From contig NZ_JAGMUJ010000084.1 in the NCBI RefSeq assembly GCF_019049255.1, positions 210,397-274,396 of the forward strand: a DNA stretch of 64,000 nt, read 5' to 3'. The notes below the pieces were generated by a model. It was not told the DNA's origin. It made no database searches and saw nothing but the letters and a program-made list of their open reading frames with translations. Shown one piece after another: positions 49,978 through 59,955 of this stretch; the first letter of the stretch is position 1; each line of letters opens with the position of its first letter. Source of the DNA: Streptomyces sp. AC558_RSS880. Lineage in GTDB: Bacteria > Actinomycetota > Actinomycetes > Streptomycetales > Streptomycetaceae. The translations under genes and the position numbers were made by a program.

Positions 49978-52900
49978 TCAGGCGGGATCCCCGTGCCCGG
50001 TGAGGGAGTCGAGGAGAGCGCGGGTTTCCCCGACGCTCTCGGGACGGGCTCCGGACTCGAAGAGCTCGAGCGCCTCACGCAGGCGGACCCGTCCCGCCTC
50101 CACCCTGCCCAGATCGCGCAGCAGTCGGCCCCACACCACGAGACTGTCGCCCAGGTCCGCCGCGAAAGCCTCGGGGTGGCGTCCGGCGAGCGCCCGGTGG
50201 TGTCCGACGGCCTCTTCCGCCAGCGCCGCGGCTTCGTCGAGGCGACCGAACTCGCCCAGGTCGATGGCCGCGTTGTAGACGCACAGCGCCAGATCCGCCA
50301 GGGTGGCGTCGTCGTCCTGGTGCAAGGCGGCCGTACGGGCGAGGGCGACGGATTCGAGGGTGGCTCGCACCGCGTCGTCGAGGCGGCCCAGTTCGACGAG
50401 GATCAGGGCCTGGTTCGTCAGCAGCCGCGACAGCTGGGGGCGGTGGCGGCCGGGATCCGCCTCCAGGAGCCCGCGCCCGTGCTCGACCGCCTGCGCTGAT
50501 CTCTCCAGGGCCTCCTCGTGGCGTCCGGCGCTGTTGAGCCTCAGGGCGAGGGTGTCGAGCAGCCGGGCGGAGATCTCCGCCGTGTGCCCCGCCCCGGAGT
50601 GGAGGTGCTCGTCGTAGAGGCGGAGCGCCTTCTCGGCCATGTCCAGGGCCTCCTGGGCGTCCCCCGCCTCGCTGAGCGCGTGGGAGAGGTTGGCCATGAC
50701 GCTCACGGTGTTCACGAGATGCGCGCGGGGGTTGCGCCGCACCAGCTCGTAGAGGTGCGCGACGCTCGTGCGGCCGGCCGCGACGGCCTCGTCGTCGCGG
50801 CCCAGTTCGCTGAGGCAGACGGACAGCGCGTTCCAGACCTTGGCGAGGGTCTCCCGTCGGGACCGGTCGGCGGGATCCGTCGCGTCGTCGGCGAAGAGCG
50901 CGACCGCCCGCTCGGCCGTCCGCAGTGCCTCGGCGTGCCGTGCCAGGTCGGTGAGTGCCCCGGCACGGGTCAGCAGCGCGGCGGCGTACCGGTCCGCGGG
51001 GGCGCCGGGCATCGTCTCCCAGGTGAGCAGCGCCTCGTCGACGGTGTCGACGGCCCGCTCGGGGTCACCCGCTTCGAGCAGGGTGGCGGCGAGCGCGGCC
51101 AGGGCGACGGCGAGCGCGTGGCGGTCCTGGGCGGAGCCGTTCCCGGCGGCGTCCCGCCGGATGCGGACGGCCCGTTCGACGGACTCGATCGCGTCGCTCA
51201 ACCTGCCGGCGCGGGACTGCGCGTCGGCGAGGGTGAGAAGGGCGGGGGTCGTCTCCGGCGGGGTCGCCTGTCCGCTGTCCACGGCCGTGTGCCACAGGTC
51301 CACGGCCTCCTCGGCGAGGCGGAGGGCGTCCGGGTGGAGGAGGACCTGGCCCAGGTGAACGGCCTGGTTGGCGCAGGCGTCGGCCAGTTCGGGCACGTAG
51401 CGCCGGCCGTCCTCCGCGGCGACGACGGCCCGCCAGTACTCCAGGGCCGTGTCCCCGGTGCTGACGGCCTTCTCGTAGTCACCGGCGAGTGCCGCGCGGG
51501 TGGCGACGGCGTCGATGGTCCGGGCGGTGGCGGCGAGCGGCGCGTGTCCGTGCTGCTGTTCGACCCGTACCAGGGACCGGGTCAGCCGGGCGCTCAGGAG
51601 GTCCGACGCCCGGCGGAAGGGCCCTGGCGTCAGGGGGAGCCGGTCGAAGAGGGTGAGGGCGAGTGCGGTCGGGATGCGGCCGTTCTCGAGTACGGCGGTG
51701 AGTGCCCTGCGCAGCGGCTCCGGCGGGTCGGTCCGGCCGGCCACGGACAGGGCGCCCGGCGCGTACTGTTCGGCGCGGGTGAGCACCAGGGCCGGCAGCA
51801 CCGTGGCGAGGCGCGGCTGGTGGGCCATGGCCCGGGTCAGCACGGTCAGGGCGGCCTCCAGGGAGGTCTCGCCCAGTGCGGGGAGAAGATCGAACAACGG
51901 GTCGTCGGCGCCGGTGATCTGCCGGCCGACGAGGTGCTCGGCGATCCGGTCGGGCTGCAGGGAGCCCCAGACGGTTCCGCCTGCCGGAGGGTAGAGGGCG
52001 CGCAGCCAGCGGCCGGCCGCCGTCACGGTGGCGGCCTGCCCGGCGAAGGCCGTCGGAAGCACGGTGCGCAGGACCTGTTCGGCCTTCGCGTCGGTGTCCA
52101 CCGCGCAGAGCGCGGCCGCGGCGACGGCCCGGTCCAGCACTCGGTCGGGCAGGCGCAGCCCGCACGCTTCGGCGTGGCGTGACCAGTAGCGCCATTCGTG
52201 GTGCAGGAGTACGTCCTCCGGGGAGTCGCCCGGCCGGCGCGGAACCGGCGCGGGTCCGGCCTGGAGGAGGTCGGTCAGGGCCCGGGTGTGCAGGGCGAGC
52301 ACCGCCTCCGTCGTGCCGTCCGGTCCGGTGGCTCCGGGCCCGGTCCGCACGAGCCGGGTGACGTGGCGGTGCCAGGGGGTGCCGTCGTGGGGAGGGATGC
52401 GGCTCAGGGCGGTGGCGTAGGCGTCGAGCGCCCGGCGGTACGCCGCCGACCGGCCCTTCGCTGTCGTCTCCAGCGGTCCGAGTTCGTCGGTCCGCACGTC
52501 GCGCAGGGCGTCCTCCAGCAGGGCCGAGGTGCCCTTGGCGATCCGGGACCACCAGTCGCCGCACGTCCGTGCCAGCAACAGCAGGCGGACGGCGGTGCCG
52601 TGACGATTGGCCAGCGCGTGTTCGATCAGGGAGCGCACCTGGTCGCCGCGCGTCTCCGCGTAGTCGACGACGAGCACCGCCGGCGTGGACAGCGTGTGCA
52701 GCACGGTGTGGTCGGGTGCGGTGGCGGACGGACCGTCGTACGTGACCCATGCGGCCAGCCGCCGCTCCCGGTGGAGCCCGGCCACGATCTCGCGGGCCAG
52801 GCGGGTCTTGCCCTGCCCCGCCGGACCGGTGAGGATCCGCACCCCGAACCCGGGTTCGCGGCACCAGGCGTCGAGTGCGGCGCGTTCCCTCTCGCGTCCG

Positions 52901-53667
52901 TGGAAGGGCACGACCTCGGAGTCGGCCCGCAGCAGGAACGAAGGCGACCGCACCTCGGTGGGGTGGTCGGCGGGAGCCGACAGGTGAGCGAGTTCGACGG
53001 ATTCCAGGACGGGCGGCCGCCCGGTGTCCGCTTCCACCGCCTGGCGGAAGGCGTCGACGGCCAGCAGGTCGACGGCCCTCACGGCATCGACGCGGGCACT
53101 GCGGAAGGCTCGTGGGTCCTCGACGATCAGGCCCGTCACCAGCCCGCCCGACAGGACGACGGCACCCGACATGCCCGACCAGGGTGAGGGGGCGACGTGC
53201 CGCGCCCGGACCGTGCCGTGCACCTCCACCTCGTAGCGGTGCCGCAGTACGCCCGTGCCCGGATTGATGCTGCCGGAGAGCTGGTCGGTGTCGCGCAGGC
53301 CGTTGTCCTGCCGCTGGGACATCGGGAACCCGGACGCCGCGCACGGCACTCCGGGTGCGGAGCCGCTGAGCACGCCCCACCGCACCCCGGGCTCACCGGG
53401 CGGGGGTTCCCACTCCGGGTCGCTGATCTCCAGCAGCGCGGCGTCCATCCGCCGGTCCAGCCGGCACCAGACGGTCCGCACCTGCCACCGGCGGTCCCCG
53501 GTGAGCCGGCGGACGAACAACTCCGTGCCGGGCGTGCCGGTTTCCGGCCGGATCACATGGGCCGCGGTCAGTACGAGAGCGGGGCCCACCCGGTATCCGG
53601 ATCCGAACGACCAGCCGCCGTCCGGTCCGCGGGCCCAGACCTCCACCACACGCGCGTCCGGGGCCAC
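49978..53667 (-). CDS. Trypsin-like protease-STAND NTPase-TPR fusion protein
   Basis: A 1229-residue protein in three parts. Residues 1-190: a trypsin-like domain with the full triad, His37 (LTAAHVI), Asp75 (RMDAALLEI) and Ser167 (SPWSGMSGAVV). Residues about 250-690: a STAND-type NTPase with P-loop GPAGQGKT (Lys287), Walker B AVLVVDYAE (Asp335) and a winged-helix-like region. Residues about 700-1229: many TPR units (e.g. LAALAATLLEAGDPERAVDT, LDTLALRLNSAGRHEEALER). No signal peptide is seen, so it is cytoplasmic. The GTG start follows the Trypco2-like gene by three bases (TGA GAG GTG). This layout is that of stimulus-gated protease effectors: the TPRs sense, the NTPase switches, the protease acts. 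Confidence 0.9.
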   Translation of the reverse strand: MAPDARVVEVWARGPDGGWSFGSGYRVGPALVLTAAHVIRPETGTPGTELFVRRLTGDRRWQVRTVWCRLDRRMDAALLEISDPEWEPPPGEPGVRWGVLSGSAPGVPCAASGFPMSQRQDNGLRDTDQLSGSINPGTGVLRHRYEVEVHGTVRARHVAPSPWSGMSGAVVLSGGLVTGLIVEDPRAFRSARVDAVRAVDLLAVDAFRQAVEADTGRPPVLESVELAHLSAPADHPTEVRSPSFLLRADSEVVPFHGRERERAALDAWCREPGFGVRILTGPAGQGKTRLAREIVAGLHRERRLAAWVTYDGPSATAPDHTVLHTLSTPAVLVVDYAETRGDQVRSLIEHALANRHGTAVRLLLLARTCGDWWSRIAKGTSALLEDALRDVRTDELGPLETTAKGRSAAYRRALDAYATALSRIPPHDGTPWHRHVTRLVRTGPGATGPDGTTEAVLALHTRALTDLLQAGPAPVPRRPGDSPEDVLLHHEWRYWSRHAEACGLRLPDRVLDRAVAAAALCAVDTDAKAEQVLRTVLPTAFAGQAATVTAAGRWLRALYPPAGGTVWGSLQPDRIAEHLVGRQITGADDPLFDLLPALGETSLEAALTVLTRAMAHQPRLATVLPALVLTRAEQYAPGALSVAGRTDPPEPLRRALTAVLENGRIPTALALTLFDRLPLTPGPFRRASDLLSARLTRSLVRVEQQHGHAPLAATARTIDAVATRAALAGDYEKAVSTGDTALEYWRAVVAAEDGRRYVPELADACANQAVHLGQVLLHPDALRLAEEAVDLWHTAVDSGQATPPETTPALLTLADAQSRAGRLSDAIESVERAVRIRRDAAGNGSAQDRHALAVALAALAATLLEAGDPERAVDTVDEALLTWETMPGAPADRYAAALLTRAGALTDLARHAEALRTAERAVALFADDATDPADRSRRETLAKVWNALSVCLSELGRDDEAVAAGRTSVAHLYELVRRNPRAHLVNTVSVMANLSHALSEAGDAQEALDMAEKALRLYDEHLHSGAGHTAEISARLLDTLALRLNSAGRHEEALERSAQAVEHGRGLLEADPGRHRPQLSRLLTNQALILVELGRLDDAVRATLESVALARTAALHQDDDATLADLALCVYNAAIDLGEFGRLDEAAALAEEAVGHHRALAGRHPEAFAADLGDSLVVWGRLLRDLGRVEAGRVRLREALELFESGARPESVGETRALLDSLTGHGDPA

Positions 53668-53670
53668 CTC

Positions 53671-53994
53671 TCACTCACCGCGTGGAGTGACGGCCGCCTC
53701 CTGTGAGGTGATGCGCAAGGGCTGCCCGTCTCCGGTGACCGGGGTGAGGGACACGAGCATCCGGTGGGTCGTACCGGAGGTCTTCGTGCCCTTTCCGCCC
53801 GCCGAGAGCACCCAGACCCGCACCCCGCCGTCCGCGCCCTGTTCCTTGCGGACGTCCACGGTGAACTCCAGCTCGACCGGGCCGACGTCGAAGCGCACGT
53901 CGGTCCCGTCCCCGTCGGCGACGGCCTCGGCGAGTTCCCTGCGCACCGCGCGCACGGCCTCGGCGAGCCCCACCCAAGCATCGTCGACCGTCAT
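53671..53994 (-). CDS. Trypco2-like (trypsin-co-occurring) protein
   Basis: A 107-residue protein. An N-terminal helix (VGLAEAVRAVRRELAEAVAD) is followed by beta strands VRFDVGPVELEFTVDVRKEQ and GVRVWVLSAGGKGTKTSGTT. This is the pattern of the trypsin-co-occurring domain (Trypco2) families, named because they sit next to trypsin-like proteases in predicted biological conflict systems. The next gene, three bases on, is exactly such a protease-NTPase. Trypco proteins are thought to be adaptors, substrates or inhibitors of the protease; which applies is unknown. Confidence 0.82.
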   Translation of the reverse strand: MTVDDAWVGLAEAVRAVRRELAEAVADGDGTDVRFDVGPVELEFTVDVRKEQGADGGVRVWVLSAGGKGTKTSGTTHRMLVSLTPVTGDGQPLRITSQEAAVTPRGE

Positions 53995-54041
53995 CCTGCC
54001 CCCGTCCCTCCCGTTCCGCTGCGACCTCCCCAGCGTACCGA

Positions 54042-54263
54042 TCAGTTGTGAGCACCCCACACGTCCGGGCCGCCGCCGCGCCACTCCACCGTCGCGGACC
54101 GGCGCAGCCAGTCGTCGTCGACGCTCTCCAGCCCCGCGAGGCGCAGGAACTCCACCACGTCCAGCAGCCCGTACGCCATCCCGAGGAACCGCGCGCCGCC
54201 GCGGACGCGCCGGCCGCCGTCCTCGCCGGGCGGGTAGATCACGATGGGCCGGTCGTTCGCCAT
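54042..54263 (-). CDS. Small conserved-type protein, unknown function
   Basis: A 73-residue soluble protein, PIVIYPPGEDGGRRVRGGAR, then a helix FLGMAYGLLDVVEFLRLAGL, and a C-terminal ATVEWRGGGPDVWGAHN. The beta-beta-helix-beta order and GGG-P-x-V-W end look like a folded small domain, possibly DNA- or peptide-binding. It lies 47 bases before the Trypco2-like gene on the same strand, so it may be part of the same unit. I do not recognise it. Confidence 0.6.
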   Translation of the reverse strand: MANDRPIVIYPPGEDGGRRVRGGARFLGMAYGLLDVVEFLRLAGLESVDDDWLRRSATVEWRGGGPDVWGAHN

Positions 54264-54359
54264 GGCACCAGCGTGCGGTGCGCGGCGTCCGCCCGCATGC
54301 CGGGCGTCCGGCCGGACACCCGGGTACCGGCCGGGCGGAGCCGCGACGCGCCTGTGCGG

Positions 54360-54602
54360 TCAGTCGACGGCGGGGCCGGCCTTCTCGGTGCCGGACAGCC
54401 GGGCGAGGTGCCGGTGGCAGCGGGCCGCGCGTTCCGCGTCCTGTGCCATGACCTCCCTGAAGAAGTCGGCGATCTCCTTCTCGCCCGCGTTCTCCGCGTC
54501 GCGGACGTACTGGCCGTAGTCGTGGCCCGCCTTCAGCGAGTGGTACTGCACGGAGATCAGGTCGTACACGACATCGCTGAAGCCCGTCTCGCCGGTCGCC
54601 AT
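54360..54602 (-). CDS. Small helical protein, unknown function
   Basis: An 80-residue, all-helical protein: FSDVVYDLISVQYHSLKAGH, DYGQYVRDAENAGEKEIADF, FREVMAQDAERAARCHRHLA. The spacing of Glu, His and acidic residues (YHSLKAGH, E-x-x-x-F) is reminiscent of one half of a ferritin-like four-helix bundle, so it might dimerise, but no metal site is proven. It is on the same strand as the Trypco2/protease genes, 96 bases before the 73-residue gene. Confidence 0.6.
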   Translation of the reverse strand: MATGETGFSDVVYDLISVQYHSLKAGHDYGQYVRDAENAGEKEIADFFREVMAQDAERAARCHRHLARLSGTEKAGPAVD

Positions 54603-54678
54603 GAGTCCTCCCGCACACGTGGGAACAGGTCGGAGGGCCGGGTATCACCGTGCCGCCCGGTGAAACCGGTACCGCGTG

Positions 54679-55104
54679 CTACGGCTCTCCGGCCGGCACC
54701 GCACGCCCCCGTGCGACGAGCAGGCCCGCGATCGCGCCGATCGCGTACCAGAACAGGTCCGGCGCGTTGAAGGTGGACCCGAGGACCAGACGGGCCACGG
54801 TGCTGTGCCGGGAGAGTTCCGCCGGCACCCCGGTGAGCTGCAGGAACTCGACTCCCCAGCTGACGGCGAGCGCGACCGCGGCGGCCCTCGGCGGTGTCAC
54901 CCGCGGCACCGCCAGGACCACCAGGGCGAAGATCAGGAGGGTGTAGAGGGCGTCCCCACCGTACTTGGCCACGTCCCCCGTCGCCACGGCCCTGAGGCCC
55001 AGTCCGGCGCCGACGGTCACCAGCGCGGCCACGGCTGCCGCGGCACGGGTCCGTGCCGTGTCACCGCCGGGGCGGGTTCTGAGGAAGAGTGCCATGGTCG
55101 TCAT
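54679..55104 (-). CDS. DUF2809 family membrane protein
   Basis: A 141-residue protein with four hydrophobic helices (AAAAVAALVTVGAGLGLRAV, LYTLLIFALVVLAVP, AAAVALAVSWGVEFLQLTGV, PDLFWYAIGAIAGLLVARGR). The SWGVEFLQLTG, VLGSTFNAPDLFWYAIG pattern is that of DUF2809. The function is unknown. GAGGGATC precedes the ATG at 55104. Divergent from the ABC-F leader region. Confidence 0.82.
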   Translation of the reverse strand: MTTMALFLRTRPGGDTARTRAAAAVAALVTVGAGLGLRAVATGDVAKYGGDALYTLLIFALVVLAVPRVTPPRAAAVALAVSWGVEFLQLTGVPAELSRHSTVARLVLGSTFNAPDLFWYAIGAIAGLLVARGRAVPAGEP

Positions 55105-55193
55105 GATCCCTCAGCCTCGGTCCGGGCACGGCCCGGCCCCGCTCGTCGAAAACCGGAGGAACCAGGGGCGCCGCCCTTGTTAGGCTGCTGGGT

Positions 55194-55238
55194 ATGGCAC
55201 GAGGTATCTGGTCGCAGAAGGTTCGATCCGCCCGCTGA
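55194..55238 (+). CDS. Predicted leader peptide MARGIWSQKVRSAR
   Basis: A 14-residue frame with stop, 98 bases before the ABC-F start. TAGGCT (55181-55186) sits seven bases before the ATG, so the RNA would be leaderless and begin with this peptide. ABC-F resistance genes in actinomycetes and firmicutes are commonly controlled by drug-stalled translation of such short leaders. The arginine/tryptophan/lysine-rich sequence fits a stalling peptide, but that is inference. Confidence 0.6.
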   Translation: MARGIWSQKVRSAR

Positions 55239-55283
55239 CGGCGGCGCCTTCTCCCTGAATCAGCGCACGCCGTTCCGGTCCCC

Positions 55284-55311
55284 GCCGGGCGGCTGTTTCG
55301 TGCTGCCCGGC
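55284..55311 (+). terminator. Candidate attenuator hairpin between leader peptide and ABC-F
   Basis: GCCGGGCGGC (55284-55293) pairs with GCTGCCCGGC (55302-55311) over 10 bp with one G-T, loop TGTTTCGT. It lies between the leader stop and the ABC-F start, where a conditional terminator would act. Confidence 0.55.
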
Positions 55312-55336
55312 TCCACTGCGAGCTGCGGAGCATCCG

Positions 55337-57042
<1,706 letters not shown>

Positions 57043-57046
<4 letters not shown>

Positions 57047-57162
57047 GGGCGGCCGACGACGGGAACGAGACCGTGCCGACGGTCGTCGTCGGGGGCCGGC
57101 CGCACGTCGACCCGGATCCCGCACGGGTCCGCGAACGACTCTCCCCTCCACCCGCGCCGTAG
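57043..57162 (+). pseudogene. C-terminal remnant of a glutaredoxin/mycoredoxin-like gene
   Basis: A 39-residue frame whose GTG overlaps the ABC-F stop. ADDGNETVPTVVVGGRPHVD and PDPARVRERL match the end of glutaredoxin-type proteins: the TVP cis-proline loop followed by a glycine turn. The N-terminal half with the C-x-x-C active site is missing; upstream in this frame is only the shadow of the ABC-F gene. It cannot be a working redoxin. Confidence 0.7.
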
Positions 57163-57176
57163 GGAGGACGGAGCGG

Positions 57177-57199
57177 CACCGGGAACACCGGACCCGGTG
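57177..57199 (+). terminator. Weak terminator candidate after the ABC-F region
   Basis: CACCGGG (57177-57183) and CCCGGTG (57193-57199), 7 bp perfect, 9-base loop, just after the remnant. Short and without a T-tract. Confidence 0.35.
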
Positions 57200-57343
57200 G
57201 CGCCTGCTCCTCTTCCCCGGCGGTCGGGAGGCAGCTGCCGCTGTCCGGCGCCGGTCGGGCCGTCCAGGTACGAAGCGTGTGCCGAGAACGGCCGTTCCGG
57301 CACCCGGTGGCCGTAGGATCTAGTGATCTCGTGGGGGGTGGTC

Positions 57344-58366
57344 ATGGGCAGGCAGCGTCCCGGCACACCGACGCTGGAGGAGGTGGCCGCGCTCGCCGGT
57401 GTGGGGCGGGGCACCGTCTCCCGCGTCATCAACGACGCGGCGGGCGTGAAGGATTCGACGCGCCGCGCCGTGCAGCGCGCCATCGCCGAGCTGGGGTACG
57501 TCCCCAATCTGGCGGCCCGTTCGCTGGCGGGCCGGCGTGCCGACGCCGTCGCGCTGGTCATGACGGAGCCGGACTGGCGGCAGTTCGGTGAGCCGTTCTT
57601 CTCGGAGATCGTCCGGTCCGTCGGCGACGCGCTGACGGACACCAAGGTGCAGCTGCTGCTCACCCTGGTGCGCACGGACGCCGAACGGCAGCGCCTCGTG
57701 GAGTACGCGCGCGGCGGCCGGGTCGACGGCGTGATGCTGATGTCCGTGCACGCCGAGGACGCGCTGCCCGACATGCTGGCCGAAGTGGGGCTGCCCACCG
57801 TCCTGCTGGGGCGGCGCTCGGGCGAGGAGAGCGTGACCTACGTCGACGCGGACAACACCGGCGGTGCCCGCGGCGCGGTGGCGCACCTGCTGGGCCTCGG
57901 ACGCCGCTCGATCGCGACCATCACCGGGCCGCTCGACATGTACGTGGCCCAGTGCCGGTTGCGCGGTTACCGCGAGGCGCTGGAACGGGCGGGCGCCGAG
58001 ACCAGGCCGGCCTGGACGGTCGAGGGGGACTTCTCGGCCGACAGCGGGCGCCGGGCGATGGCCGAACTCCTCGAGCGGGCCCCGGAGACCGACGCCGTGT
58101 TCGCCGCGTCGGACACCATGGCCGCGGGCGCGCTCGACGCCCTGCGCGCGGCGGGACGCCGGGTGCCGGAGGACGTCGCGGTGATCGGGTTCGACGACTT
58201 CCCGCTCGCCCAGCACACCGATCCGAAGCTGACGACGGTGCGCCAGCCGCTGGAGGAGATCGGCCGGACGATGGTGCGGCTGCTCCTGGAGGAGATGGAG
58301 GAGCCGGAGGTGGCCTGGCGGCACGTCATCCTCCGTACGGAACTGGTGTTGCGCGACTCCGCCTGA
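57344..58366 (+). CDS. LacI family repressor, CebR-like
   Basis: A 340-residue regulator. The HTH is TPTLEEVAALAGVGRGTVSR followed by VINDAAGVKDSTRRAVQRAI; the recognition helix GVGRGTVSRVIN is characteristic of the CebR cellobiose repressors of Streptomyces. The periplasmic-binding-protein-like ligand domain follows (TEPDWRQFGEPFFSEIVRSV, VDADNTGGARGAVAHLLGLG, AVFAASDTMAAGALDALRAA). The region to the next gene holds three GGGAGCGCTCCC palindromes, the known CebR box, so it should repress celB in the absence of cello-oligosaccharide. The start at ATG 57344 has GGGGGTGG upstream; a GTG at 57323 is possible. Confidence 0.9.
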   Translation: MGRQRPGTPTLEEVAALAGVGRGTVSRVINDAAGVKDSTRRAVQRAIAELGYVPNLAARSLAGRRADAVALVMTEPDWRQFGEPFFSEIVRSVGDALTDTKVQLLLTLVRTDAERQRLVEYARGGRVDGVMLMSVHAEDALPDMLAEVGLPTVLLGRRSGEESVTYVDADNTGGARGAVAHLLGLGRRSIATITGPLDMYVAQCRLRGYREALERAGAETRPAWTVEGDFSADSGRRAMAELLERAPETDAVFAASDTMAAGALDALRAAGRRVPEDVAVIGFDDFPLAQHTDPKLTTVRQPLEEIGRTMVRLLLEEMEEPEVAWRHVILRTELVLRDSA

Positions 58367-58424
58367 CCCGTCTTTTCCCCCCGTCTCCTCGTCCGCCTCA
58401 CGAGCCACAGCCGCATCGAATGTT

Positions 58425-58440
58425 TCGGGAGCGCTCCCGA
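58425..58440. promoter_or_regulatory. CebR-type box 1
   Basis: TCGGGAGCGCTCCCGA, a perfect 16-bp palindrome just downstream of the LacI gene and about 75 bases upstream of the celB promoter -35. Confidence 0.85.
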
Positions 58441-58514
58441 GACGGACGGCCCTTAAGGATCACCTCGCTGACCTGCGGCTTCGAAATAAATTCGACAGTT
58501 TCCCGCGCACAGCC

Positions 58515-58543
58515 TTGTCAGGGACATGCGTAGCTCCTACAGT
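58515..58543 (+). promoter_or_regulatory. celB promoter (housekeeping type)
   Basis: TTGTCA (58515-58520) and TACAGT (58538-58543) are separated by 17 bases, so transcription should begin near 58550, just before CebR box 2, about 90 bases upstream of the ATG. Confidence 0.6.
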
Positions 58544-58560
58544 CCCGTCCCGAAACACCA

Positions 58561-58576
58561 ATGGGAGCGCTCCCAT
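58561..58576. promoter_or_regulatory. CebR-type box 2
   Basis: ATGGGAGCGCTCCCAT, a perfect 16-bp palindrome matching the S. griseus CebR box TGGGAGCGCTCCCA, placed at or just after the predicted transcription start. Confidence 0.9.
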
Positions 58577-58586
58577 CAATGGGGAG

Positions 58587-58602
58587 GCGGGAGCGCTCCC
58601 GC
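58587..58602. promoter_or_regulatory. CebR-type box 3
   Basis: GCGGGAGCGCTCCCGC, a perfect 16-bp palindrome 26 bases after box 2 (about two and a half helical turns), 38 bases before the celB ATG. Confidence 0.88.
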
Positions 58603-58639
58603 CCGGTCGTCCCCCACACCCTCTTGGAGAGGTCCCCGC

Positions 58640-59767
58640 ATGCGACGGTTACCGCACCACACCCGGGCCCTGCGCGGCCTGTTCGCGACGCTCCTCACCG
58701 CTCTCGCCGTGGTCGCGGCGCTGGTGACCGGGACGGCGCCGGCCCAGGCCGACACCACGATCTGCGAACAGTACGGATCGACCACCATCCAGGGGCGCTA
58801 CGTCGTCCAGAACAACCGCTGGGGCACCAGCGCCACCCAGTGCGTCACCGCCACGGACACCGGTTTCCGCGTCGCCCAGGCCGACGGCTCGGTGCCGACC
58901 AACGGGGCCCCGAAGTCGTACCCGTCGGTCTTCAACGGCTGCCACTACACCAACTGCTCGCCGGGAACCGCCCTCCCCGCGCGGATCAGCGGCATCACCG
59001 GCGCGCCCAGCAGCATCTCGTACGGCTACGTCAGCGACGCCGTGTACAACGCCTCGTACGACATCTGGCTGGACCCGACGCCCCGGACCGACGGCGTGAA
59101 CCGGACCGAGATCATGATCTGGCTGAACAAGGTGGGCCCGATCCAGCCGATCGGCTCCCAGGTCGGCACGGCCACCGTGGCCGGGCGCACCTGGCAGGTG
59201 TGGTCGGGCGGCAACGGCTCCAACGACGTGCTCTCGTTCGTCGCACCGTCGGCGATCAGCAACTTCAGCTTCGACGTCATGGACTTCGTCCGGGAGACCG
59301 TCGCGCGCGGAATGGCGCAGAACGACTGGTACCTGACGAGCGTTCAGGCGGGTTTCGAGCCCTGGCAGAACGGGGCGGGGCTCGCGGTGAACTCCTTCTC
59401 CTCCACCATCAACACCGGTGGCGGCGGCCCGGGTGGGCCCGGTGACCCGGCCGCGTGCACCGTGTCGTACGCCACGAACGTCTGGCCGGGCGGCTTCACC
59501 GCGAACGTCACCGTGAAGAACACCGGTTCGTCCGCCGTCGACGGCTGGAAGCTCGGCTTCACCCTGCCCTCCGGGCAGCGCGTCACCAACGCCTGGAACG
59601 CGTCCGTCAGCCCCTCCTCGGGCGCGGTCACGGCGAGCGGGCTCGGCGGCAACGCGCAGATCGCGCCCGGCGGCAGCCAGAGCTTCGGCTTCCAGGGAAC
59701 CTACAGCGGCACCTTCACCCAGCCGAACGGCTTCAGCCTGAACGGCACCGCCTGCACGGCCGCTTGA
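58640..59767 (+). CDS. celB: Secreted endo-beta-1,4-glucanase, GH12 with CBM2 (CelB)
   Basis: A 375-residue secreted enzyme. Signal peptide to about residue 38 (VVAALVTGTAPAQA). GH12 domain: TTIQGRYVVQNNRWGTSA, SVFNGCHYTNCSPGT, VNRTEIMIWLNKVGPIQPIG (the nucleophile Glu in TEIMIW) and the acid/base Glu in VQAGFEPWQNGAGLAVNSFS. A Gly/Pro linker leads to a family 2 cellulose-binding module (CTVSYATNVWPGGFTANVTV onward, GFTLPSGQRVTNAWNA). It matches S. lividans CelB throughout. It cuts cellulose internally to cello-oligosaccharides. GGAGAGG lies eight bases before the ATG. Confidence 0.95.
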   Translation: MRRLPHHTRALRGLFATLLTALAVVAALVTGTAPAQADTTICEQYGSTTIQGRYVVQNNRWGTSATQCVTATDTGFRVAQADGSVPTNGAPKSYPSVFNGCHYTNCSPGTALPARISGITGAPSSISYGYVSDAVYNASYDIWLDPTPRTDGVNRTEIMIWLNKVGPIQPIGSQVGTATVAGRTWQVWSGGNGSNDVLSFVAPSAISNFSFDVMDFVRETVARGMAQNDWYLTSVQAGFEPWQNGAGLAVNSFSSTINTGGGGPGGPGDPAACTVSYATNVWPGGFTANVTVKNTGSSAVDGWKLGFTLPSGQRVTNAWNASVSPSSGAVTASGLGGNAQIAPGGSQSFGFQGTYSGTFTQPNGFSLNGTACTAA

Positions 59768-59803
59768 CGCGACCGGCGGACCGCGCACCCGCCGTGTCCC
59801 CCG

Positions 59804-59851
59804 ACCCGGGGCCCGTTCTTCCTCCCTGCGCCGACAGGGCGGGCCCCGGGT
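59804..59851 (+). terminator. First terminator after celB
   Basis: ACCCGGGGCCCG (59804-59815) and CGGGCCCCGGGT (59840-59851) form a perfect 12-bp stem with a 24-base loop, 37 bases past the celB stop. Confidence 0.65.
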
Positions 59852-59862
59852 CCCCCCGAGCC

Positions 59863-59903
59863 CCCCGCCCGTCCGGTCGACGCCCCTCCCGGGACGGGCG
59901 GGG
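59863..59903 (+). terminator. Second terminator after celB
   Basis: CCCCGCCCGTCC (59863-59874) and GGACGGGCGGGG (59892-59903), a perfect 12-bp stem followed by TTT. Two terminators in tandem suggest celS2 is mostly expressed from its own promoter, or that the transcript is deliberately attenuated here. Confidence 0.7.
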
Positions 59904-59955
59904 TTTCCACCCCCCGCACCTGTCCGCCCCATCCACCACCGGCACAGGAGACCCC

